NCBI RefSeq assembly: GCF_004027225.2
Contig: NC_044297.2
Location: 1,711,569 to 1,775,568 of the forward strand
Reading direction: 5' to 3'
DNA: 64,000 nt
Source: Strigops habroptila
Lineage: Eukaryota > Chordata > Aves > Psittaciformes > Psittacidae
Of the stretch, positions 43,550 through 55,500 are shown one piece after another. The position numbers and the translations under genes were made by a program. The notes beneath the pieces are model-generated. The model saw only the letters and a list, made by a program, of their open reading frames with translations, was not told the DNA's origin and did not search any database. Position 1 is the first letter of the stretch. Each line of letters begins with the position of its first letter.

Positions 43550-46500
43550 ATGATCGCCTCCCACCTACTCGCGTACTTGTTCACCGAGCTCAACCATGAC
43601 CAGGCGCAGAAGGTGAGGGGAGAGCGGGACAAAGCGCGGGGTGAAATCTGGGGTGGGGGGGGGGGAAAGAGGGGAAAAAAAAGGAGAGAGGGGAAAGGTA
43701 AAAGGAAAAAAAGGAAGGGGAAAATGGGAGTAAAAGGGTAAAGGGGGAAAAAGGGGGAAAGGAGGGAAAGGGAAAAGGAGAAAAAGGTGAAAAGGGAAAA
43801 AAGGGAAAGGAAAAAGGGGAAAAAAGGAAAAAGGGAAAAATGAAAAAAGGGAAAAAAGAAAAAAAGGGAAAAATAAAAAAAGGGAAAAAAGAAAAAAAGG
43901 GAAAAAGGTAACCCCCTCCCCCCCAAAAAAAAAACCGGGGAGGAAGGAAAAAGGAAAACTAAAATGAAGGGGGAAAGGAGAGAAAAGAGTTTAAAAAACT
44001 AAACGAAAAAGCCAGGAGAAGAGGGAAATGGATTGGGGGAAGCAGCGGGCACGGGAAGGGGAGGGCGTGAGGCGCCGTTGTGGCCCCGCGGGCCCGGCTG
44101 CAGCCCCGCCGGGGCCGCCGTGCGGTACGTGCCGCGGCGGGCGCCTGCGGGACCCCGCGTGGCCGGGCGCCCCCCGCGGGCCGGCGGCGCGGAGCAGGGG
44201 AGGAGGAGGAGGAAGAGATGGAGAAAGAAGGAGGAAGAGGAGGGGGGGGAAGTGTCCGTGTTCCCCCCCCCCCCCCCTTCCCGCGGGATTCGGGACCCTC
44301 GCGCAGCACGTGCTGCTGGCGCGGAGCCGGGACCCCCCCGTCCCACCTCGCTCCGGGGCACCCCGCGGAACCCCCAGGCTTTGTGTGTGTGTGTCCCCAT
44401 CCCCTGCACTGACGGCGATGGAAAACATCCCCGCGCCTTCCCCTTCCCTTGATTTACGGGTCCTGAACGCCCAGAGCCTGTTCCTGGACCGCAAACGCAA
44501 GTCCAAGTGTCCCGTTGGGATGCACGGAGCCTTCGTCACCAGCAATTCCAGAGTTCAGGGGCTTGGAAAGTTCAGGTTTCTGCTCTCCTATGGCTGGTGG
44601 GAAGCAGCTGGGCTGTGTTTGGCCAGGGCAGCACTTTAACATTCCTGGAAAAAGAAATAACGCTGGAGGACTGTGTGGAAGCTCAGGCTCCTCCGGCAGC
44701 GTTTGGGGCATCTAAGGATATGTCAGAGAGTGCTGAGGCTGTGCAGTGATTCCTGTTCCTGTGGTTGCAGTGTCTGGGTGTGAGATGGTTGGGATTTGCA
44801 AATATCCCCTTTAAACCCCCCCCCAAAACCCAAACCCAAAATGCACGGAGAGCCCTGGCTCGCTCCATCAGATCACGCTGGGGACGCTGATGGAGAAACA
44901 AAACTCCCCATGTTGGCCCTTTGCCTGCATTAAGTAGGAAGTAAAACAAGAGAGAACATAGAAAACACCCCAAAGTGCATAGAAATAACTTCCCAATGCA
45001 AAGCAATCCGTAAGGAAATATGGGCTCGGATTCTGTCTCCGCTCGCAAGTGTCCCAGGATTGTGCAACAGCCAAATCCTCGGGAAGGGCTTGTGTAACCT
45101 GGTGGCAGAAATAGGCCAGCGGCTCGGCTCGGGCTCCGGGCAGCTGACGAGTTCCTTATCGGGAGCTGGAAATAATGGAGAGGGAAGGTTTTGGTTTAGG
45201 ATATTCAGGTTCGTTACCCATTGGGGTAAGGGTGTGCGAAGCCTCAGGAGCCGGCTTCGTTTTGCTCCCGGCTCCAAAGCCCAAACAAAAAGGATTTGCT
45301 GAGATATGTGTGTGTGTGGAGGGGGAAAAGCTGTGGGAGATGGCTCTGCCCTCCCAGCTTCCACCGCTGGATTTCACTGGGTTATTTTTAAACAGATGCC
45401 TGTGAATCCTCCTACTAAGGCAAAGCTGGGGTTGGCCTCCAGCGAGAGCACCGAGCTCGGCTTCACTTCCAGGAACTGAGGAGAAAGGGGGAAGCAGATG
45501 GGTTTCCGAGCTGGATGCTTCCCTAAATGATTCCTGGCTTACAAATCTTCCTAGACAGGCAGGGCTGGGAGTCCTCAGCACACGGAGATGTAGGGGTGAT
45601 ATCCCTGGAAAGCAGTGATTTATGTTTTCATTAAACCCAAAGGTTTTACCCACAGTTTGAGGCTATTTGGGAAGAGATTTTCGGGCAGCGTGTGCTTGAA
45701 TCCTGTGTCTTTTTGCTGTAGATCGGGCAGAAAAGGAGCTTGGCCATGGAAAGAAAGTGCCCTTTCTAAGAGCTGTGGTTTGTGTGCGTGTCAGGCCCTT
45801 AAAAATAGCCCCTAAAATAGGATTTCTTTCCCCATTCTCGACACCGAGCAGCTTTACCTGCTCTGCTGCCCACCCTGGGGGATGTCACATACATCCCCAA
45901 CCTCCTGCCCCTCGCTTTGCCCAGCTGGAAAGTGGGTTGCAGGCCCCACTTATCTAACCCCCAAGGGATTGTGCAAACTTTAATTAACCTCAGCAGCGTC
46001 CTCCGAGATCCTGGCTTGAAAGTTTGCCGCGGATGAGCCGTGTTCCATTCGGATGTGCCGGCTTATGCTGGGTTTCCTGGTCCCCAAACCTCAGCCTCGT
46101 CATGCGACGGGAGGAGCGGGAGGCCAACAAGCTAAATAACCGGGCTGGCGGCTCTTCCTCCTCATCGCTCCTTCAAAAGAAGGAGAAATGGGCGATGGAG
46201 TTAATTTTCCTGCATTTGTGGCCGTTCCCAGGCAGGTTTTCCTCTCTTTTTACCATGTTCTTTTGCTGGGGGGGGTTGGTTTTGTCTCGCTGATTCCTCC
46301 CCGGCTCCTCTGCGGCTGTGGGAGTGACGCCCGATTGCTAATTCCTGGAAACCAACTTAACAGCTTCTCTGGGGCCTGCCAAGGTCAGTGGCAGGACGGT
46401 CTTTCCCATCCCTGGCACCTATGGGGGAGCCATCACACATTCCCATCTCCTCGGCTCTCAGCTGAGCTGCTGTGGGGACCCCCGGGATAAGGCGCAGCCT

Positions 46501-49500
46501 CAGTTTCCCCAACCATGGTGGGATGCTCTTGGTATTGAGGCAGGGGTCTTGGTGCCAGCGAGGCTTTCTGATCCAGCAGCACCCAAAGGGGAGATGCTGC
46601 CTCATATCTGCTCCAGAGACCTGGGTTTAAAACAGGACATGTGGGCAGGGAGGTGTCTCAAAGCCCAGCTCAAGGCTGTTGGGAGCTGGGAGCAGTTTGA
46701 TGTCTCCAACTCCTGAACTGGAAACCAGAACGTTTTCCTGGTTAAACTGGGATTATCACGGGGCTGTGGGGCACCGGGTTCACCCCAGGATGGGTTCCCG
46801 GCCTCCGCTGATGCTCTGCAGCGTGACTTCTTCACTATGGGTGCCGGGCTCCACCTCCAGCGTGGGGTTCATCTGCTGTGAGGACCGGGAGGAACCGGCT
46901 GAGCAGGAAACCATCTGACTCACTTGGGTTCAAGATGACTCCGGGCATGTGTCATCAGAGGCTTGGCTGCGGTGGGGAGGGCACGTGGGGTATAATTCCG
47001 TGCAGAGCCCTCAATAGCAGCCAAGGACGTGGGGTGGGAGCTGCCGGGGTCAGGGCTGCAGGAGGGTGGGTGCAGCTCAGCATCAGTCCTGTGTCACTGG
47101 AGGTGGGGACGGTGGGGAAGGGGACGAGCCGGTTCCCAGCACTGAGTCAGCCCAGGCTGGGTAACGGCGACACGGGGAGCGCAGGGGCTGAGGACGTGGC
47201 ACAGGTTCCATCCCGTGCTGCCTGGCCCCGATCTGACAATAAAGCTGCAGGGTGCTGGATTACAGTCCCGAGCCAGGAAATAAAACACTCTGTGTGCTGG
47301 ATGCGTTCCCGGATTCACCCTGCGACCTCGCTTTCCCTGAATCCATCGTATCCCGCTGCTGATCCGGGCAGGATGGGAGCGCAGCTGCTAAGCGTTGGTA
47401 CTCGCACAGCATCCCCCTATGAAAGAAGCAGGGAGAGAGTTGGTGTTCTGAGAAAATGAAGTGATTTTTAAGAAAGCAACTTGGTTTAAGTGGAAAAACT
47501 GGGATTGGGAGGGAAGGAATTTAAAGGGAAAATGATTTCAGGCAGAAATTGCCCTGGAGCAGGGTTTGATTGTGCGCACTGCGGGTTAGGAGTGTTTGAG
47601 CCTTCCCCACACTTGAACATCTCTCTGTTGTTCTTATACACAACAAATATTTGACTTCGTTCCCAAAAAGGAAAAGAATCCAGCCCAGGAACCAGCCAGC
47701 CCCTCCCAGAGTTATGCTTTTCCCCCAAATGCTGCTGAAATTAGGCACATTCAGCTCGAAACTGCAGCGGGGAGATAGGGGGGGGACCGGAAACATTTGC
47801 TCCGGGTCCGTTTCTCACCAGACACGTGGTTTTGGAGACATCCAGAGCAAAACTAAAAGTAAAGATGAGCCGCTTCCACTTTCCAGAGCCTGGGATCATC
47901 AATGGGGAAGATGTGGCCGAAACCTTATTGCATGAGAATAAACCACCCCGAGTCCTTCCCCCTTCCCCGCTGCCATTTGCTGGGCAGGAAGCGGTTGTGC
48001 TCTGCCGGAAGCCACTGTCACGCTGTCATTTCCATCACTAAGAGCAATCCTGCCCCATGTCCCCACCGAGTGATGGGGCAAAGGGTCCCCACTACCCCCG
48101 CAAGGGGAAGAGCATCCTTCATCCTCCCTGCTTCGGAGCTCTTGAGCCATTCCAATGCCTGTGCATCCCCCTGATGAGAGGGGCAGCAATACAGGATAGA
48201 TCTGTCAGGGAGGGTTTGCCCAGTCTTGCAAGTAGCTGCGTTGATGGGACCATCTTGCAAACACATAAACTGAGGAATTAACTCCTTTCTCTGTGGAGAG
48301 TGGCATTGAGTTGGAATGAAGTTATTCCCAGGTTAATACATTTGCAGCACTGGCACCTTAGGGTCTAGTCCTGGTCAGGGGATTAAGAGGAGGCTTCAGG
48401 CATCCTCCAGCTGCAGTGCTGGTGCTGGAGCTGTAAGTTACCACCAATGCAAAAGCAAACCTGGCTTTTGGGTTACTTTAAGCTCAGCTCAGCTCTTCCG
48501 TCTTCCAGCTGGTGGCAAAAATTGGGCAACTTGAGGTTTCTTCAGCCTTGGGGCGGATGAACCTTGCCCAACAGTGGCCTTGCAGCTGGGAAAGGCAATA
48601 CCAGGCACTTCTCCAGCAGCGGATGCTGGGCATAGAAATTAACCGAGTCTTTGGAGACAGCCCTGAGCCAGGAGCTGGGGAATTGCTTGGGTCTAGTTCC
48701 AAAAAATTCCTTCAAACTCATTACACCTACGAGCACGCTCTAATGATCCGGTTCTTTAATGAACTGTGGTGCCCTGTGTGCGCTGTCCTTTGCTCTGAGC
48801 ACGCCCAGACTTAAATCTGTTCCTCCTCCGTTCAGTTTATTTCAATTTCCTCAGGGAAACGCTATTATTTAGGATGGAAGCTTTCCAATTGCCCCGTTCT
48901 AGGTCTTAACCTAGTGTCTGTATTTGTTTGGAACTGTCAGTGATCTTAAACGGAGGTCAAACAACCGAGAAGGATGAAAGAGACTCGTGCTTCTATGATG
49001 CAGACTGAATTCCCTCATCTTACTCAACTTTTGCTACAGGTTGAGGTGTGCTTGGGTGCAGTCGGGGTACCTGGAGTAACGAACCAGGCCATGGGGCTGG
49101 GAAGCCTTGAGCATGAAGGTGGCGTTGGCTCTTCCTTGGTGAGGGTCAAGTGCACACCAAGGTGGTCTCGCGTGGGAAGGAGCTGAGCTGCTCCTGCAGG
49201 ATGCCCTGACCTGCCTTAGCTGCCAAGTGGGACGACGTCTGTGTTTGTAGGAGATGATCCAGGTTTTAAAAGGGCTTTGGAGATTAGAAGAAGGTCACCC
49301 TCTTTCTTATGCTGCTGATTATTCCTGGCATGGGGAGCCTGGAGGACATGGGGAACATGCTGAGCGGGGCCTGTCCTGGAGGAAGGAGGTGAAACCTCTG
49401 TGTTGTTCCCCTGTGCTGTGATTTCGGGGGCTGGCGGGTCGTGCCTGCAGCATCCTCACTGCCCTGTGTCTTGAGCAGGAATCGAGGAGCAAACAGCAAT

Positions 49501-52500
49501 GGTTTCTTGTGCATCTGAGCTTCCAAAGCACCCAGCTTCTCTGGGATGAGATCCTCGTGGGATGGGGCAGCATCTTGTGAGTCTAGGAGGAAAGGCAAGC
49601 AAAGGGTGGCAGACAGGAGAGGAACACCAGCAGCGTGTGGTTGGTGCAAGGTGAAGCTCTGCCCTGAGCCCTGCTGCTGTGGTACCCCAGGGCTGGGAAG
49701 GGGAACACCTCACTGGGACCCCATCCCCACTTGTGATGGTCTCACTGGGACCCCCTGACCACCACAGGCTGTCAAAGGAGTCCAGTGAAGGAAGATCTCG
49801 CAGGGGTAAGATGCTGCGGGAAGGCAAAGCACCCAGTGCCAGTGGGTTTGTCTATCACCAACACCCAGGTCAGATGCTGCTGGAGAGCAGAGGGAGGCTG
49901 TTTGAGATCCCCTCTGTGCCAAAGGGGCACGTTGGTGGCTTGAGAAGAGGTTTTGAAAGGTCCCTACGAGCTGAGATAACACTATCTCTGTCTCACAGCT
50001 AGGAAATGGGGTTGGGCTGTCTGTCCTGGGTCGATGCCATTGATTGATAACCGTCGGGGCAGCTAAATGGGAGATTTCTTAACCTTGGGGCTGGGATGGA
50101 GGTGAGCTCCAGACCTGGGAAGCTGGAAGCTGGGGCAGCAGCCGCCTTTCCCGCACTGATAACTAGAACCTTGGAACATGGGTGGCAATTTTCAGCAAGC
50201 GAAAGCAAATAGAAGGAGAAGGAGGGGAATGTTTGCCTTCCTGCTGCTGGGGTGGATAAGGAGAGGCTGGTAAACAGCCGGCACCGGGAAACCTCCAGGC
50301 TTCCTAATTCTGATCCTTTCCCTCTTGTCTTCCTCGTCTCTCGGCTGGTGGGTGCTTGCTTTCCATCCCCAACTAATGGGAAGGAGGAGGTTGTACCCAT
50401 CACACTGGCCAGGATGCAGCTCCCCAGGGAACAAAGCAAATCCATGCTCTGAGCTCGCTGCAGCACGTGGAGCAAGCGGGGACTTCGCTTCCCAATTCCC
50501 AACAGAGCTGGGGATGGGGGGGTTAAAAAGGATACCAGGAGCACCCCAAGCCTGACCCACAGCAGAGCTGGGTCCGAGCGGCTGCATCCGTGAGCGAGGT
50601 CACGCTATTACTCGCCCACAAAATGCCCATTTCCTATAGCGTAGCCCTATAAAAGAAACCCAATCATGCTGGATTTCTGATGACCTGCTCTTACGTGCCT
50701 GCAGACAGGTGAGCTTGCCTGGGTGGAGTTTTCCTCTCGACTTTGCAGCTGCCCTTTAATTAATGTTAAGTGAAGTTAATTGAAACAGGGGCATAGTTGG
50801 GAGCTGGCAGTCTGTCCTGTCTGCCTCTCCGGTCCCCTGCTCTGCTCCGGCCATGCACAGTGCTAATGGATGGGCTTTTTCCATGCCTTTCCTGGGGAAG
50901 ACAAGATGCTTCGATGCCATTTATAGAAGGAGGTGGGCATCTTCATAGCCTCAGCATCAGGGTATAAGCAATTGCCAGGAGCAGGGGGTGGATTTCTTCC
51001 CTTTCCGGCCACAGCACCCACTTGTGTCACACCAGCGTTGTTTGCTCAAGGGGGTTGAGTAGCTCTCGGCACCGTAACCCTTTGTAGGGGTGATCTCAGC
51101 AGCAAAGAAATGAATGGGCAGTGGATTGCTGCCGAGTATCCTTCACGTAGGAAGAGGCCCTGGGGGTCAAGGTCGAGGCACGTTGCCACCGTGGCTCAGG
51201 AAGAGCTCCGAAGCTGGAAAACCTCCACCACCAACCTCCTGACTCACAGCCTGGGCTGGGTTGAGTTTGGGTCCTTCTGTAACAACCTGTTTGGGTGCCC
51301 GTAGGTGAATGAGTGCAGAAGAGCATCGGGAGCTCCTCAGGGTTCAGTGTTCCCAGGCTGGTACTTGTCTGGGGAAGGGGATGCTGCTGAGGAGGGTGCA
51401 GGGTGGCGTTTGGTGAGCTCTCTGGATGCTCAGGAAGAGGTGCAGGAGCAGCAGTGGGTGTTACTGATGTGCCTGGAGATAAGCTGTCGTCCTTTGGGAT
51501 GGGTCATGACCTGCTCCTGCTTCTTGCATCACCCCCAGCAGACGTGAGGGGTGCTGAATGCTGTCCTGGATGTGTCACAGGGGCTGTGCCCGTGTCTCCA
51601 ACCCTCCAGCTGACTTTCCTGGCTTTATCTCCACCTTTCAGATTGACAAGTACCTCTACCACATGCGGCTCTCCGAGGAGACCCTCCAGGAGGTGTCCCA
51701 GCGTTTCGGGAAGGAGATGGAGAAGGGGCTGGGAGCAGACACCAACCCCACCGCCTCGGTGAAGATGCTGCCAACCTTCGTGAGGTCCACCCCGGATGGG
51801 ACAGGTACCGTGAGATCATGGAATGATTTGAGGTTGGAAGGGACCTTTAAAGTTCAAACTATTCCAAACCCTGCCACGGGCAGGGACACCTTCCACTAGA
51901 GCAGGTTGCTCCAAGACCCTGTGTCCAACCTGGCCTTGAACACTGCCAGGGATGGGGCAGCCACAGCTTCTCTGGGCACCCTGTGCCAGCACCTCAGCAC
52001 CCTTACAGGGAACAACTTCTGCCTTATCTCCAACCTGAACTTCCCCTGGTTCAGTCTGAACCCATCACCCCTTGTCCTATCGCTCCAGTCCCTGATGAAG
52101 GTCCCTCTCCAGCATCCTTGTAGCCCCCTTCAGACACTGGAAGCTGCTCTGAGGTCTCCACGCAGCTTCTCTTCTCCAGGCTGAACATCCCCAATGTTCT
52201 CAGCCTGTCTCCATACAGGAGCTGCTCCAGCTCCTGATCATCCTCATGGCCTCCTCTGGACTCGCTCCAACATGATGGGAGATGCTCCCTCCTGGCACAG
52301 CAGAGGCACAGCATGGTTGGGAGGTCTCGTTGGCACCAACACATGCCAGGAGGGAGGGCTGGAGCCACCCATCCTCATGGCACTGCCCAAGCAGGGATGG
52401 CACCCATGGCTGCCTTCACTCCTCATCCTTAGGGCTTCACCCTGCTCCTGTTCAGCGTGGGTACAGCCCCTGCGTGCTGGCACTGGGGAGGCTCCCAGTT

Positions 52501-55500
52501 CCCACCGGTGGGAGGGAAAGGAGGGATGGTGGGCAGAGCCCTGGCATGCCCTTCCTGGCAGGACAGCGACAGTCACGGGTCCAGCTCATCAGGTTTCATT
52601 AGCAGTGAAGCGGGCAGCAGTGCCAGCTGCTGCCTGAATGCCACCAGGGCCACGGGAGGAGAAGGGGCTCTGCACACTCAGCTCCACACAATACAGCCTT
52701 TCTGCCTGCTCCCGGCCAGGCACATCCCAGTTCCAGGCTCCTCTCGACCCAAAACCTGCTTTCCCCAAGCATCTATATGGGAAATCTTCTGTCTCCCTCT
52801 TGGTGCTTTGGGAAGGAGCTTTGTGGTGGCCTCTGCAGCATCGCCTCTTGCCCGCTGGCTGGCAATGGGATGTGGATGCACTCAGGACCTGCTGAGTCAG
52901 GGGCAGAGCACCCTGAGCAGCCAACACTGCCCCTGGCTCCACATCGGGGCTGGCCCCTGGGAAAGCCCCCAGGCTGGTTGGTCCCATTGGCTGGAGTTAC
53001 TCCAGTGTTGGCACCTTCACAGGGTTCTGTGCAAAACCTCGGTGGTGGAGACTGCTGGTAGCCAGCAGAAAAGATGGGTAAAGAGAAAGGGTAAAGATGG
53101 AAAACCCATCTGCTTTTCCCTTCCCATCCCTAGCTCTTTTCCCACTGCTTTATGTTCATACCTGGCTTCACAAGGTGGGCAGGGGGGGACAGTGGTTGCA
53201 CTGCCTGGCTCTCTGAGGAGACACAGGCATCATCAAATGGTTTGGTTTGGAAGGAACCTTTAAAGGTCAAACTAGTCCAACCCTGTGCAATAAGCAGGGA
53301 CACATTCCACTACAGCAGGTTGCTCCAAGCCCCTGTGTCCAACCTGACCTTGAACACTGCCAGGGATGGGGCAGCCACCGCTTCTCATCAACCTGATCCA
53401 GTGTCTTACCACCCTCATTTCTTCCTTATATCTTATAGGAAGTCTACATCTCCACTCTTTTAGTTTAAAACCATCATCCCTTGTCCTGTAGCTACAGGCC
53501 CTTCCAAAAGCTCTATCCCCATCTTTCTTACAAGTATGGAAGCATCCCTACACCCAGAGCCATAGAATCATAGAGTAGTTATGGTTGGAAAGGACCTTAA
53601 GATCTTCTAGTTCCAACCGCCCTGACATGGGCAGCATCCATCCTGCTGCTGCATCCCGCATGCTCAGCCCCTCTGCTGCACGTACTCCCAAAAGCTGGCC
53701 CTGGCTCCCTGCCTCGGGATTGAGATTTCCATCTATTTAAATGGTGGAGAATATTTTTAATTACAGGGATAGCCAGAATGCCGCCCCTGGGCATGGGAAC
53801 TATTGCAGCCAAAGGTGCTGGAGCGTGTGTCACAGCTCTCCAGAGGCAGGAGCAGCTCTCAGCGCTCTGACCCATGCTAGGGAGAAGGTGCAAGCTCTCT
53901 CCTTGCCCTCACAAGACAAGCCTCAGCTTCCCTCGCTGTGTTTGCAGCTTTTCCAGTGTCCCAGCTGGCATTTCCCACCCGAATCGAGCTCAGCAGCATG
54001 GAAAACATGACGCAAAAGGGATGCTGGGGCAGTCACGGGGCTGCAGCTGCCCAGGGGCTGGAAAGCAGGAGGTTTTCACGCAAGTCCTGGAGAGCCAAGA
54101 CCTGGGATTCCTGTTTGGCTCCAGCTGGATGCGGGATGCACGCAGCATCAGCATCTCTGCTGTTGGGTTTGGAATGGAGGGGGCTGGAACCGGGCACTTT
54201 GAGGCTCCCCAGCACGTTGCTTTGTGAGGAGATGGTGTGACAACAGCATGGGAAGAGCTGAACGCCCAGGGGTGGTTCCTTCCTCCTCCTGCTTCTTTTA
54301 TGAAGCTTCTGGGCAAAGTCTGCCCTTGGCTGGGCATTTACCCACCCGCTTTGGGCATCAGCAGCTGCTTCCCACCCAAATGATGGGTTATTCCTCTGCT
54401 CTGCTCCAGCTTGTGGCCACGCTTCAACACGATGCTACACCAGCTGCACGGGCTCTATGCCTTCCTCCTGCAGAGCATCCCTGCCCTTCCTCCCCTCCTT
54501 GCTATAGCAGGAGCTGTCTCTGCTTTCGGATTATGCCTCATCTAATGCGGAGCCGGCAGCTCCCTGGGATCCAGGAGGATGAGAGGAGCTTATAGAGGTA
54601 CAAGGTCACATCTGCAGGTTGGAGTCAAAACACAGTCCTGGCTCCCGACTGCTCTTCCCCTCCTCGGTGCCACGTGGGTTCGGCTCTTGGTGGCTTCGCT
54701 GTTCCTGGTGCAGTGTGATAAGAGGAGAGATTTCAGCTCCTGAAGTGGGATCTCCTGAAAGCAGCTTCTCTTGCTCCAGCACCCGCCAAACCAAGCTGTG
54801 CTGTGCTTGTGGTGGGGGAAAACAGACCCCAAATAAGCTTTTCCTTGGAGTGCCGGTGACTCTGAGCAAGGGCTCTCCTTGCTTCCTTCCTGGTTTTCCC
54901 AGGCTTTGCCGCTGTCACCGCGGTTCCTCCTCCGTGCTAAAGTTGACACAAGGATCTTCTGCTGCATCCTCTGTTAAGCCCCAGCAGCTGATATCCATGG
55001 CCTGCAGTTTTCAGGATGCTGCTGCAGCACTTTGGTGGTTGGATCCCTGGGAATTCCAAGGATGGTTCTTTGCAACACCCTTCCCTTGGGCTGTGGGCTC
55101 AGTTCCTGCCCATAAACAGCTGCTTCTGCAAGAAAACATGACCCATGGTCTTGAAAGGCTTTAAAGAAAACACCTTTTTCATGCTCAGAGCCCCTCTCCC
55201 GGTGATCTACCACACTTCCCAGCAAGGAACTACATTGGGCATCACTACTGGGTGACTCTTGCTGTGGTCAGTGTGAGCTGCTCTTTGCAGGACCCAATTC
55301 TGTCCAAGACAAGCTGCCAGGTTAATCCTGAATCTTTTGTTGCTGCAATCCCATAATTTCATACCCAATTCATCATAAGCCCCTTGCTGCACTATTTCAG
55401 TGGAGGTGCTGATGATTGAAGCATTATAGACCCTCTTCTGCTTGAAGCCTCTCAACTTGCTGCAAGGAAGCAATGGGAAACGCTGGGGTCTGTGCCTCCA

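Noticed and set aside
42249-43553. Plus-strand open frame of 434 codons rich in Ala/Pro/Asn/Cys/Thr
   Set aside because: It runs through the CCCAATGCACCC minisatellite; repeats of compatible length keep frames open. No splice signals, no known domain, and it overlaps the HK2 promoter.
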